From Chelydra serpentina (Eukaryota > Chordata > Testudines > Chelydridae): DNA of 64,000 nt. Location of the stretch: positions 682,001 through 746,000 of the forward strand of contig JBAIAC010000156.1 of assembly GCA_037349315.1 (NCBI GenBank), given 5' to 3'. A program made the translations under genes and the position numbers. The stretch's first letter is position 1, and each line of letters begins with the position of its first letter. The notes beneath the pieces were generated by a model. That model was not told where the DNA came from and ran no database searches. It saw nothing but the letters and a program-made list of their open reading frames with translations. Positions 1-10,898 of this stretch are shown piece by piece.

Positions 1-461
1 AACATCTCTGGCTAGCTGCAACTCCAAGTGTGATTTGGCCTTCCTAATTTCACTCCTGCATGCCTGAACAATATTTTTATACTCCTCCCTGGTCATTTGT
101 CCAATCTTCCACTTCTTGTAAGCTGCTTTTTTGTGTTTAAGACGAGCAAGGATTTCACTGTTAAGCCAAGCTGGTCGCCTGCCATATTTGCTTTTCTTTC
201 TACATATCGGGATGGTTTGTTCCTGCAACCTCAATAAGGATTCTTTAAAATACAGCCAGCTTTCCTCGACTCCTTTCCCCGTCATGTTATTCTCCCAGAG
301 GACCTTGCCCATCAGTTCCCTGAGGGAGTCAAAGTCTGCTTTTCTGAAGTCCAGGGTCTCTGTTCTACTGCTCTCCTTTCTTCCTTGTCAGGATCCTGAA
401 CTCGACCATCTCATGGTCACTGCCTCCCAGGTTCCCATCCACTATTGCTTCCTCTACTATT
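1..461 (-). mobile_element. CR1 LINE fragment (end of EN, EN-RT linker)
   Basis: On the minus strand this reads the CR1 ORF2 segment [20 protein letters not shown] and the following linker ([20 protein letters not shown]), up to [20 protein letters not shown]. The same sequence appears on the + strand at 54110-54470. The right end near 461 is the 5' truncation point. The left end runs off the window toward the RT domain. Positions 462-742 show no recognisable feature. Confidence 0.85.
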
Positions 462-742
462 CCCTCCACATGGGGCTCCTTTCCCATGGGGCTGGCCTGG
501 CTCCCTGCTCCGGCCCATTGGCTCTCACCATAATGCACTGGTGCGAGGGGGACCTCTGTTCCCATCCTTGTCCTGGCACCATTGGCTCACCTGCCCCAAG
601 TTGGCCTGTGATGGGCCATATAAAATAAACTGGCAGACTTTGTTCATCCCCCACAGGTGGACAGGCACCCCCTGAGATGGGGGCCCAGTGAAGAGCAATG
701 AGTACACATGTGTTAAAATGGGCCTGGCCCCACCAGCACAGC

Positions 743-868
743 TAGGGTGACCAGATGTCCTGATTATATAGGGACAGTCCCGATATTTGGGGCTTTGTCT
801 CATATAGATGCCTATTACCCCCCACTCCCTGTCCCGATTTTTCACACTTGCCATTTGGTCACTCCCTA
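743..868. mobile_element. hAT-type MITE (126 bp)
   Basis: The terminal inverted repeat starts TAGGGTGACCAGAT and ends ATTTGGTCACTCCCTA. It is flanked by a perfect 8-bp target duplication, agcacagc, at 735-742 and 869-876. An 8-bp duplication is typical of the hAT superfamily. The interior is non-coding. Confidence 0.85.
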
Positions 869-876
869 AGCACAGC

Positions 877-1429
877 ACTTGGGTCAAAGTGGGGCATCAA
901 GATCAGCATAGAGTTGGAAGAGACTGCCCCCTACTGAGCCATCACCCTGCTAGTTCCAATGCAGCACTCCCAGCACCATGCCGGGGCATTGGGGTCAGCG
1001 CTGACTTAAAGGGAAGAGCATCCCCTACTGTATTGGTGTACAACGGGGTACCCCATTTCAGAAAAGTGGCAACAGCAATGTCTTTTATGACAGACAATCA
1101 GGCCGGGGGACACATCCACTCACAGAAATTTTCAGTAGTGACAGGAGTACATTATGCCCCGAACTTTTCACCTACATCTGGAATGAAAAACTCAAGTCCA
1201 ATCGTCTGTCATCCTTCCTACCGGAGTGACACACAGACAACTTGGCTGACATTTAGCAAAAGTTTTATTTCCCTCCAGGCCTACTGCCTTGTGAATTCAC
1301 AACACCGTGGGTGATGTAATAAGTCAATTATTTTTCTGGGAAGACAGCAACCTTGCTTTAACTCCATTGCCCGCAGGGGAATTTTCCAGACAGCCTAGGT
1401 TATTTAGGGGCAAAGTCAACTGGATGTGG
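877..1429. other. Stretch without recognisable gene
   Basis: No coding exon, RNA gene or confidently named repeat was seen. The open frame at 808-1314 (+) shows no family motif and starts inside the MITE, so it is not called as a gene. A C3 exon 1 with signal peptide was looked for here and not found. Confidence 0.4.
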
Positions 1430-1797
1430 AAGGGCTTGTCTCCATGAAGAGTTAGTTCCCAGCAAACTGAGGTGTAAATCTACCCCCCATTAGCCCACTG
1501 CACACTAATTGTCTTTGTGGACACTGTTAATGTGTACTAACAGTTCCTTAGTGCACTATGTCTTTGTGCACCTTGGGCCCCAGCTTCTGTGGCCCTGCTG
1601 CAATTTTTAGGCACCAGCTTGATCAGAGCTAGCACCTGTATGCTCTGGTCTACATTTAACATTTAGGTCAACCTAGCTACATTGCCCAGGGATTTAAGCA
1701 GCACTGTAGTTAAGCCAACCTATCTGCTGGTGTAGATTGATGGAGGAATGGATGGTGCATTATGCTAACAGAAAACCCCCGTAGTGTAGACAAGCCC
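1430..1797. mobile_element. Probable Harbinger-type MITE
   Basis: It begins agggcttgtctccatg and ends gtgtagacaagccct, an imperfect inverted pair like the GTCTACAC termini of the full Harbinger elements in this window. The interior is non-coding. The 3-bp target duplication is not clear. Confidence 0.5.
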
Positions 1798-1824
1798 TAT
1801 GTCTACCCAAATTGGGAGTCATGC

Positions 1825-3004
1825 TGTGACAGGTTCGGTCACAGAGATCCCCTTAGGACTGTCACCTGAAGTGTTGAAATTACCTCTGAGCCTGTTTTCC
1901 CTGTCACCTTGGGACTCCAGAACCCTGCTTTTTTGAGCCAGACACACTAGCCTGCTGCAACACAGACCTAGGGTCTGGGCCACACCTCCAAAGCTGCAGA
2001 CTTTAACCAAAAACTGCTCAGCGGGTCACCTATCTCCAACACCCAAACACCCAGTTCCCAATGGGATCTAAACCCCAAATAAATCCGTGTTACTCTGTAT
2101 AAAGCTTATACAGGGTAAACTCATACATTTGTCCACCCTCTATAACACTGATAGAGAGATATGCACAGCTGCTCCCCCAGGTATTAATCACTTACTCTGG
2201 GTTTATCCATAAACAAAAGTAATTTTATTAAGTATAAAAGTAGAATTTAAGTGGTTTCAAGTAAAAACAGACAGAACAAAGTAAGCCACCAAGCAAAATA
2301 AAGCAAAAACACGTGAGTCTAAGCCTAATACATTAAGAAACTTATTACAGGTAATATCTCACCCTCAGAGATGTTCCAATAAGCTTCTTTCATAGATTAG
2401 ACTCCCTCCTACTCTGGGCCCAATCCTTTCCCCTGGTACAGTCCTTTTTAGTTCCAGCAGATATCTTAGGTGGTAAGCAGGGGTTTTCTCATGACTGGCC
2501 ATCCCTTTGTCCTGCTCCATCCCCTTTTATAGCTTTGGCACAAGGCCGGAATCTTTTGTCTCTCTGGCTCCCCACCCCTCCTTCTAAATGGAAAAGTACC
2601 AGATTTAAGATGGATTCCAGCATCATGTGACATGGTCACATGTCACTGTAAGACCCCCTAGTCTCCATTCTTTCTGGGTTGGCCCACATGTACACAGGAA
2701 GGTTTGCAGGTAAACAAACCATTTACTACCAATTGTCCTAGTCAATTGAAGCCATCAAGATTCTAAACCACCATTAATGGCCCACACTTTGCATAATTAC
2801 AATAGGACCTCAGAGTTATACTTCATATTTCTAGATTCAGATACAACAATGATACATGCATAGAAATAGGAGGAATATATTCAGTAGGTTATAACCTTTG
2901 TTATGATACCATACAAGAGACCTTTTGCATAAAGCATATTCCAGTTACATCATATTCACTCTCATAAGCATATTTCCATAAAACATATGGAGTGCAATGT
3001 CATA
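1825..3004 (-). mobile_element. Gypsy-type LTR, about 1.18 kb
   Basis: It starts tgtgacagg and ends atgtcata (probably a decayed tgtcaca). It is clearly related to the LTR at 3011-9495, with shared blocks such as tataaagcttatacagggta and ggcccacactttgcataatt. Orientation is inferred from the neighbouring LTR with its minus-strand pol and from TTTATT, a reverse AATAAA, near 2224. No matching target duplication was found, so it may be a solo or truncated LTR. Confidence 0.7.
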
Positions 3005-3872
3005 CACCTCTGGTGATGGGTTGATATCACAGAAACCCCCTTGGAGCTGCCACCTGGTGTGCCAACACTACTTCTGCCCCTGCTTTCCTGTCTTTTCCAG
3101 CTTGGGACTCCAGAATCCTGTCTGGTTTGAGCCAGACCCACTGGTCTGCTGCAAACCCAGACCCAGGTCTGAACCACATCCCCTAACAGCTGTAGGCTTG
3201 CATGGAAACAGCTTAGGAAGTGTTCTTGCCTTTGACACCCAGGTGCCCAACTCCCAATGGGGTTCAAACCCTGAACAAATCCATTGTATCCTGTATAAAG
3301 CTTATACAGGGTAAACTCATAAATAGTTCACTCTCTATTTCACAGATACAGAGATATGCACAGCTGTTTCCCCTGCTCCAGGTACTAACACATACTACAG
3401 GTTACTTAATACGTAAAAAGTTATTTTAATAAGTACAGAAAGTAGGATTTAAGTGATTCCAAGTAATAACAGACAGAACAAAGTGAATTACTAAGGGTAT
3501 GTCTACACTACGAGACTAGTTCGATTTTTGTGAAACCGAACTTGTGAACCCGATATTGCCAGGTCGATTGTTCGAATCCACATCAGGGATCTTAATTCGA
3601 ATTTCCGAGTCCACAGTAAGGGGGGAAGCGTCGACATTGCAAGCGGTGCACTGTGGGTAGCTATCCCACAGTTCCCGCAGTCCCCGCTGCCCACTGGAAT
3701 TCTGGGTGTAGCCCCCAGTGCCTTGTGGGACCGAAATTGTGTCAAGGGTCGTTATATGTAAATTTCGTCACTCGACCCACACTCCCGCCGTCCCTACGTG
3801 AAAGCGCCGGCGGTTAATGAATTCGCGCCCTTTTCCTGTGGCTGATAGCTCGGACGCCACAGGACAGTGAGC

Positions 3873-5156
3873 ATGGAGCCCTCCGCGATTATCGCTGATG
3901 TTCTGTCCGTTGCCAACACCTCGCGCCTTATAGCGCACCTTTTCCAGACTCAGATGCAGAGAAATCGGGAGAGGAGACAACGGAAGCTCCGGGAGTACTT
4001 GAACTCTGAGAGGGGCATGGACCTCTCGCAAAGTGCTGGACCCCGGCCCCTAGACATCATGGTGGGAATGGGTCACGTTGATCCTGTGGAACGGCGATTC
4101 TGGGCAAGGGAAACAAGCACTGACTGGTGGGACCGCATAGTGCTGCAGGTCTGGGATGAATCCCAGTGGCTGCAAAACTTTCGGATGCGTAAGGGCACTT
4201 TCCTGGAACTTTGTGACTTGCTGTCCCCTGCCCTGAATCGCCAGGACACCCGGATGCGAGCAGCCCTGAGTATCCAGAAGCGAGTGGCCATAGCCCTGTG
4301 GAAGCTTGCAACTCCTGACAGCTACCGGTCAGTAGCGAACCAATTTGGAGTGGGCAAGTCTACCGTGGGGGTTGCTGTAATGCAGGTAGCCCATGCAATC
4401 GTTGACCTGCTGCTCTCAAAGGTAGTGACCCTTGGAGACGTGCAGGTGATCATAGATGGCTTCGCTGCGATGGGATTCCCAAACAGTGGTGGGGCCATAG
4501 ATGGGACACACATCCCTATCCTGGGACCGGAGCACCAGGGCAGCCAGTACATTAACCGAAAGGGCTATTTTTCTATGGTACTGCAAGCATTAGTGGACCA
4601 CAAAGGACGTTTTACGAACATCAATGTTGGGTGGCCAGGCAAGGTTCATGATGCTCGTGTTTTCAAAAACTCTGGTCTGTTTAGACGGCTGCAACAGGGG
4701 GTTTATTTCCCGGACCGCAAAATCACTGTTGGGGATGTGGAGATGCCAACAGTGATCCTAGGGGACCCTGCCTACCCGCTTATGCCATGGCTCATGAAGC
4801 CATACACGGGAGCCCTGGACACTGAAAAGGAGCTCTTCAATTACCGCCTGAGCAAGTGCAGAATGGTGGTGGAGTGTGCCTTTGGCCGTCTGAAAGGCAG
4901 ATGGCGAAGCTTACTGACTCGCTCCGACCTCAGCCCTAAAAATATCCCCATTGTGATTGCAGCGTGCTGTGTGCTCCACAATCTCTGTGAGATCAAGGGG
5001 GAGATGTTTATGGTGGGCTGGGAGGTTGAGGCAAATCGCCTGGCAGCAGATTACGCTCAGCCGGACACCAGGGCGATTAGAAGATCACAGCGGGACACGC
5101 TGCGCATCCGGGAAGCTTTGAAAGCTCGCTTCCAGACAGACCAGGGTAACCAGTGA
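3873..5156 (+). CDS. HARBI1-like Harbinger transposase (427 aa, intact)
   Basis: It catalyses cut-and-paste transposition of Harbinger elements as a DDE_4 family nuclease. The first ATG of the open frame is at 3873. Catalytic candidates are D210 ([11 protein letters not shown]), D298 ([13 protein letters not shown]) and E334 (RMVVECAFGRLKGRW), with the conserved VHDAR motif at about residue 260. A short basic, helical N-terminus (QRNRERRQRKLREY) precedes the domain. The length equals that of typical HARBI1-type proteins plus the N-terminal extension. AATAAA at 5277-5282 lies about 120 bp downstream of the stop. The related copy in Harbinger 2 is broken. Such proteins usually need the SANT partner for nuclear import and DNA recognition. 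Confidence 0.93.
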   Translation: MEPSAIIADVLSVANTSRLIAHLFQTQMQRNRERRQRKLREYLNSERGMDLSQSAGPRPLDIMVGMGHVDPVERRFWARETSTDWWDRIVLQVWDESQWLQNFRMRKGTFLELCDLLSPALNRQDTRMRAALSIQKRVAIALWKLATPDSYRSVANQFGVGKSTVGVAVMQVAHAIVDLLLSKVVTLGDVQVIIDGFAAMGFPNSGGAIDGTHIPILGPEHQGSQYINRKGYFSMVLQALVDHKGRFTNINVGWPGKVHDARVFKNSGLFRRLQQGVYFPDRKITVGDVEMPTVILGDPAYPLMPWLMKPYTGALDTEKELFNYRLSKCRMVVECAFGRLKGRWRSLLTRSDLSPKNIPIVIAACCVLHNLCEIKGEMFMVGWEVEANRLAADYAQPDTRAIRRSQRDTLRIREALKARFQTDQGNQ

Positions 5157-5933
5157 CTGTTACACTTCCTTAAACAGATACTGAACCTTCCCCTGTTTCT
5201 TTACACAGTTTCCGTTGCCTATCCTCTCCCATTACCAACCCCCTTCCCCCTCCTTCGCTCAATGCTCTAAAGGCACAATAAAGGAAACATTTTTTTATTT
5301 GGACCGTCTCCGGTACTGGTTTCTCATTTACGGTTTTAACCGTGGACGCATACCGCGGTTGGGGAGCGGGTGGAGTGTGGGAAAGTACGCTTCAAAGCTT
5401 GGGGAATGACATGCTCCTGCTCCCAGAGCAGTCCTAAGTGCTGGACTGCTTGTTTAAAGGGAGCCATTAACCTCTCCTAATCGCATGTGTGTGTGGTGGG
5501 GTCTCTGTGACTTTTTCGCTGTGAATATCGGCTACGGATCCCCCGGTGCATTGATCTATCATGCAGGCTATTGCCAGCCGCCAAAGATCAGCGGTCACCC
5601 TCCCCCACCAGACAGCGAACCACCCAACCACCAACGCCACGTAGAGAACCTGAAAAGCCACACACAGAATGACAAGTGTGCTTACTGCATGCAATTTTTA
5701 CTGTGCCTTTCAGTTGATCTGTTACCCTGTCTGTACCCTGGGTTGTGCTCCAGTCCTCTGCACTTACAAACCCCGTTACCCAATAACCCGAAAAACAAAC
5801 GGTCCCGTTTAAGACACTCAGGGAAACATGAATGAACCAAAAAACCAGTTTTATTAAACAGAACATTTCTTTAACATGGAACCTGGGAAGGGAGGTGTTG
5901 AGGGGTGCGGCTGGAGGGAGGGGAAGGAAAAAT

Positions 5934-8394
5934 CTAAGGTTTTGGGAATGAGAGCCTTCTGCTACTGGAGCAGTCTGCAGGGGTGGAGTGAATATTTCCA
6001 CGGACCCTGCCTCCCCTCGTCCTAGTGACTTTGGGTGAGTAAACCACTGGACTTGGCGGCGGGGGTGGGCGGTTGGAAAGAACATATAGAGGGGCTCTTT
6101 CCTCCTGTCTCCTGTCCTGGAGAACATCCACCAGGCGTCGGAGCGTGTCGGTTTGCTCCCTCATTAGTCCCAGCATTGTTTGGGTCGCCTGCTGATCTTC
6201 CTGCCGCCACCTGTCCTCGTGCGCTTCAGCCCTCTGCTCCCGTTCCCTGGCTGCTCGCTCGGACCGTGAGACGTCCTCTCTCCGCTGTGCCGCCTCCCTT
6301 CGGGACAACATCATCAATTCCGAGAACATGTCGTCCCAGGTTCTCTTTTTGCGCCGCCTTATCTGTAGTAGCCCATGGGAGGGAGAAACACGGGTAGGGC
6401 GGGAGACACTCGCAGCTGCAGGATGATGGAAAGGGAGTGAATTCCTCAGAAAGATACTTTTTCCAGAACAATGCCCATACTCTTTCACCATGAATAGGAC
6501 CAAACACAGTGCCTATCACATGGATACGTACTACAAGGTCAAATATTATGCCTTAATGGTGAGTGTCTGGGGTCCCGGTATACGGATCACAGAAGCCTTG
6601 CCGAACAGTGAAAATCACCTCTCTGAAGACCATGGTAAGGTGATGAGTTAGGACTGCTGAGAGATTGCTTCACAGCAGTGCTCTAATCCCATGTCTCACT
6701 CACTGTTCCTGGCGGCGGGCAGGAACTGCTGATGGCCAAACGGCTCATCTACAGCGGCTTTCCTAACCCCCCCCACTCCGCGTGGTCGCTCCCGGGAACC
6801 TAAAGTGCCCGCGAACCGCTCATCATGAACGGCTCGCCTACCCTTCCCCCCTCTCCGCGTGGTCGCTCCATGGAACCCAAAATGCCCGCAAACCGCTCAG
6901 CATGAACGGCTCGCCTACCCATCCCCCCCCTCCGCGTGGTCGCTCCATGGAACCCAAAATGCCCGCGAACTGCTCAGCATGAACGGCTCGCCTACCCTTC
7001 CCCCCCCTCCGCGTGGTCGCTCCATGGAACCCAAAATGCCCGCGAACCGCTCAGCATGAATGCCTCGCCTACCCTTCCCCCCCTCCCTTCGCGTGGCAGC
7101 TCCCGGGAACCAAGATCGCCCGCGAACCGCTGTGTTTGAACGGCTGGCCTACCCCTCCCCCCCCCTTCGCGTGGCCGCTCCCGGGAACCAAGATTGCCCG
7201 CGATCCGCTGTGTCTGAACGGCTCGCGTACCCTTTCCCCGGCCTCGCGTGGCCGGTCCCCGGAACTGTCCCTGCACGCGCACCGCTAAGTACTAATGGTT
7301 TGGCTCCCGACTCCCTACCACCACGCGTTAACGGAAACAGCCGGGTGTCTTTCTTTAAAGGGAAAAGGAAGCATTCACTATACTAATTATACCACTCATT
7401 CAAACCAGGACCCCATGACTGATATCACTCTGATGAGGATTACCGAGACAGAGAAATACTGCATGCTGCGTCAATGCCAGCAAACCCCGGGGCCGTATGC
7501 TGCCATGCTATGCAAGGCAATGATACCAGAGTACCTGCAGCTTGCATGGCGCGGGAAAGTATCCTACCATGGAGGAGACAATAAGGCCGCTCTCCCCGCG
7601 AACCTGATACAAAAGCTCTCACTGTACCTCCAGGAGAGCTTCGCGGAGCTCTCAGATGGGGATTACACCTCTATTCCCATACATATTGACAGACTTTTCG
7701 AATAGTTGCACGGGAAAGCGACTCCAAGCTGAAGCGCATAAGGCCAATTAAGCCACAGTTACACAGTGCTAACACACCATACCTATTGTATTGCAAATAA
7801 ATGTCTAACACACTGACCTGATGATCCTTCGCCTGATTCCTGGTCAGGAATGCTGCCTTGGGAGTGTTCGTAGGGCAGCTCAGTCAGGGTGAGGAATAGT
7901 TCCTGGCTGTCGGGGAAATCAGCAGTGAGACCGCTGTCTAGTGCCTCGTCCTCCTCCCCTCCCTCCTCTTCTTTGCCGTCCGTGAAAACCTCCTCCGACG
8001 TGGCCGTAGATAAGACCCCGTCGTCGGAGTCCACGGACACTGGTGGGGTAGTTGTGGCAGCACCACCGAGCATGGCATGAAGTGCCTCGTAAAATCGGCA
8101 AGTGTGTGGCTGCGACCCGGAGCGTCCGTTGGACTCCTTGGTCTTTTGGTACGCCTGCCGCAGCTCCTTGATTTTCACGCGGCACTGCGTAGCATCCCGG
8201 CTGTATCCTCTCTCCGTCATAGCCTGGGATATTTTCTCATAAATCCTTGCATTCCGTCTTTTGGAACGGAGCTCGGCTAGGATTGATTCATCTCCCCACA
8301 CAGCGATCAGATCCAAAACTTCCCGATCACTCCATGCTGGAGCCCTCTTTCTATTCTGCGATGGCATGGAAACCACTGCTGTAGAGCTCTGCAT
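5934..8394 (-). CDS. SANT/Myb-like Harbinger partner protein, two exons (352 aa)
   Basis: Exon 1 is 8394-7818 and exon 2 is 6415-5934, both minus strand. The donor is TCATCAG|gtcagt and the acceptor cctgcag|CTGCG. The frame joins in phase 1 and gives 352 residues. The N-terminal SANT-like trihelix (residues about 18-110) shows [33 protein letters not shown] and TCRFYEALHAMLGG. An acidic middle follows. Exon 2 starts with a basic patch (IRRRKKRTWDDMFSEL) and a long charged coiled coil. In Harbinger transposons this protein brings the transposase to the nucleus and the element ends. An in-frame ATG at 8475 would add 27 residues. The start at 8394 is preferred because the conserved region begins just after it. 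AATAAA in reverse lies near 5850. Confidence 0.88.
6704..7292 (+). repeat. 77-bp minisatellite inside the SANT-gene intron of Harbinger 1
   Basis: About seven tandem units are anchored on cgtggtcgctcc or cgtggcagctcc at 6781, 6858, 6935, 7012, 7092, 7170 and 7247, with partial units before. The period is 77 bp, drifting to 78-80. Units are GC- and CpG-rich with runs of C. Because 77 is not a multiple of three, staggered open frames of about 66 codons repeat across it; these are artefacts. It lies directly upstream of the third ORF, so a promoter role is possible. The matching region of Harbinger 2 (28318-28740) lacks it. Confidence 0.88.
7415..7705 (+). CDS. Third Harbinger ORF (96 aa), conserved in both elements, BEN-like candidate
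   Basis: The open frame of 96 codons starts MTDITLMRITETEK and ends IPIHIDRLFE. It lies antisense inside the intron of the SANT gene. AATAAA at 7796-7801 gives it its own polyadenylation signal. The same frame, also exactly 96 codons, occurs at the equivalent place in Harbinger 2 (28212-27922, minus). By eye about 60 of 96 residues are identical with no gap, and most changes are conservative, which suggests protein-level constraint. Shared blocks include [14 protein letters not shown], LAWRGxVxYHG and KAALPxNL. A possible splice acceptor (ttcaaaccag) sits about 6 bp upstream, so an upstream exon may exist. The pattern pxxYAxxL...G...kaaL...F...I resembles a BEN domain; this is a hypothesis. 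I do not recognise the family with certainty. Confidence 0.7.
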   Translation: MTDITLMRITETEKYCMLRQCQQTPGPYAAMLCKAMIPEYLQLAWRGKVSYHGGDNKAALPANLIQKLSLYLQESFAELSDGDYTSIPIHIDRLFE

Positions 8395-9554
8395 CGTTGC
8401 CAGTGCTGCTGAGCTCGCCACGATGTCCAAAGAGGAAATGGGATTCAAAATGGCCAGACAGGAAAAGGGATTCAAATTTTCCCGGGGATTTCTCTGAGTG
8501 GCAGGTCAGAGCATCCGAGTACAGATTACTGCCCTGAGCGTCCACTGAGTGGTGCACTGTGGGATAGCTCCCGGAGCTATTAGCGTCGAATTCCGTCCAC
8601 AGTACCTCGAATTCGACATGGCCATTTCGAATTTGGCGCTACTCCCCTCGTCGGGGTGGAGTACAGAAATCGATTCAAACAGCCCTTTATGTCGAAATAA
8701 ACTGCTTCATAATGTGGACGGGTGAGGGGTTAAATCGAGTTAACGCTGCTAAATTCGACATAAAGTCCTAGTGTAGACCTGGCCTAAGTAAAATAAAATA
8801 AAACACACAGTCTATGTCTAATCACACTGAATACAGATAAAAACCTCACCAGTTCCAGTAAACTTCCTTTTACAGGCTATGGTCCTCCTAGCCTGGGTCC
8901 AGCAATCGCTCACACCCCCTATTGTCCTTGTCCTTTGTTCCAGTCTCTTTCAGGTGTGTCGGTGGGGGGTGGAGAGGCTCTCTCTTTAGCCAGCTGAACA
9001 CCAGATGGAGGGGTCTCCCAGGGGTTTAAATAGACTTTCTCCCCTGGGTGGACACCCCTCCCTCTCCCTGTGTAGCATCCAGTTACAAAATGGAGTTTTG
9101 GGGTCACATGGGCAAGTCACATGTCCATGCACCACTCAGTTGCTTAGGAGCCAAGCCACATTCCTTGCAAAGCTCAGATGTGGATTGGCGTCTGCAAGCT
9201 CTATTGTCTGTTAAGTGTTTCTTGATTGGGCCCTTAACCTGTACATTCCTTTCTCCAGACATTGATCCAATGCTCTTACTAAGGGTATGTATAAAACCAG
9301 AAAATATATAACCAATATTCATAACTTCAACTACAAAAATGATACATGCATACAACAAGGAGGAATAGATTCAGTAGATCATAACTTTTACAGAGATATG
9401 TTACATGGCACATGTAGCATAAAACATATTCCAGTTATATCATATATACATTTATAAGCATCTCCTCATAAAGCCTTATGGGGTACACCATCACACCCTC
9501 TTCCTGAACTTACTGCCAGAGACTTGGACACTGTCCATGGCGGAGGCAGTACAC

Positions 9555-10860
9555 CTAAAATTCCTCTTTTCTGGACAGGGCATCGGCTACCCAGTTCTCC
9601 TTTCCTTTAATATGCATAATTTCCATGTCAAACTCCTGTAGGACCAGGCTCCAGCGTAGCAGTTTGGAGTTTGTGCCCTTACTGCGGTGAAGCCATACCA
9701 GTGGTGAATTGTCAGTTAGAATTCTGAACCTCCTATTAAAGAGGTATGGCCTTAATTGTTTAACGGCCCACACAATGGCATAGCACTCCTTCTCTCTGAT
9801 GGAGTAATTCTGTTCGGCAGGGGACAGCTTTTTGCTCAGGAAGGCAATGGGATGCTTCTTGCTGTCTTCCCCTGTTTGCATCAGTACAGCACCCAACCCT
9901 GTGGCTGATGCATCAATGCACAATTCAAAAGGCTTATCGAAGTCCGGGCTGGCCAGCACAGGCTCCACAGACAGGAGTGCTTTTACCTTATCGAAGCCTT
10001 CCTGGCACGCCTTTGACCAAATTACCTTATTAGGCTGATGCTTTTTACATAAGTCTGTGATTGGGGATACAATGTCACTGAACCCCTCCACAAACCTCCT
10101 GTAATAGTTTGCTAAGCCTATGAAGGATTGGACTTGCCTTTTAGTCTGGGGTACAGGCCATTTCACGATGGCCTCCACCTTAAGAGGGTCGGGGGATATT
10201 TCCGCCCCCCCAACCCAGTGTCCCAGATAAGGGACTCTGGCTGCCCCTACCTTGCACTTAGAGGGCTTTACAGTCAGCCCAGCCTCTTTGAGCTTTGATA
10301 GCACAACTTGCAGGTGCTCTTTGTGGTCATCCCAGGTGTTGCTGAACACAGCAATGCCATCTATGTAAGCTCTAGCATAATTCTGCAAACCATTTAACAC
10401 TCGGTTGACCAGTCTCTGGAAGGTTGCACCCGCATTTACCAAACCAAAAGGTAACTGTAAATTCAGAGAGCCCTATATCAGTGATAAAAGCTGATTTTTG
10501 TTGGGCCTCTCCCTCCAGAGGGATCTGGCAGTAACCTTTGGTCAGATCAAAGGTACTAAGGTACTTGGCTTGGCTCAGCACATCCAGCATGTCATCAATT
10601 CTTGGCATGGGGTATGCATCTGTTACAGTGACAGCATTGAGTTTTCTATAGTCTACACAAAATCTAATGGTGCCATCTCTCTTGGGGACCAAGACCACAG
10701 GGGAAGCCCACGCACTGTCCGAATCCTTAGTCACCCCCAAGTCCAACATGCTTTGTATCTCAGCCCGAATTTACTCCTTCACCTGGCCGGTGGCCCTGTA
10801 AGGCCTAGAAGGAGGAGGCTGTGCCCCTTTCGTGAGGATTCTATGGGACAGCAAGCGCAT
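9555..10860 (-). pseudogene. Gypsy reverse transcriptase and RNase H (broken)
   Basis: RT motifs on the minus strand are ASPVVLVPKRDGTIRFCVDY, DYRKLNAVTVTDAYPMPRID, STFDLTKGYCQIPL and GATFQRLVNRVLNGLQNYAR. RNase H shows ELCIDASATGLGAVL, REKECYAIVWAVKQLRPYL, ILTDNSPLVWL and WVADALSRKEEF at its end. The catalytic YIDD reads YIDG. A stop interrupts the frame upstream (QVKE*IRAEIQ), and a frameshift lies near 10440-10460, between SEFTV and VNAGATF. It is non-functional. Confidence 0.88.
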
Positions 10861-10898
10861 CCTTCCGGGTTTGTTGGAAAATACCTCACTGTACTTAA

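Larger units (their letters stand above)
3495..8784 (+). mobile_element. PIF/Harbinger DNA transposon 1 (5.29 kb, apparently complete)
   Basis: The termini are gggtatgtctacacta and tagtgtagacctggcc. They are flanked by the 3-bp duplication TAA (3492-3494 and 8785-8787), typical of Harbinger. It encodes an intact DDE transposase (+), an intact two-exon SANT/Myb-like protein (-), and a 96-codon third frame (+) inside the SANT intron. A 77-bp minisatellite fills part of that intron. It inserted into a Gypsy LTR. No coding lesion was seen, so it may be young. Confidence 0.93.
3011..9495 (-). repeat. 3' LTR of the Gypsy element, split by a Harbinger
   Basis: The two halves, 3011-3494 and 8788-9495, give an LTR of about 1.19 kb whose plus-strand ends read tggtgatggg and accatcaca. 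The sequence across the Harbinger insertion (gaattactaa | gtaaaataaaataaaac) rejoins into the sequence seen uninterrupted in the related LTR at 14513-15650. The purine tract, reverse complement of ccctcttcctg, abuts the LTR at 9496. Confidence 0.8.

Noticed and set aside
131..628. 165-codon plus frame at the left edge
   Set aside because: Shadow of a minus-strand CR1 fragment; the minus reading gives conserved ORF2 motifs.
6782..7139. Series of overlapping 66-67-codon frames with near-identical proteins
   Set aside because: They arise from a 77-bp tandem repeat. The period is not a multiple of three and no start or domain is supported.
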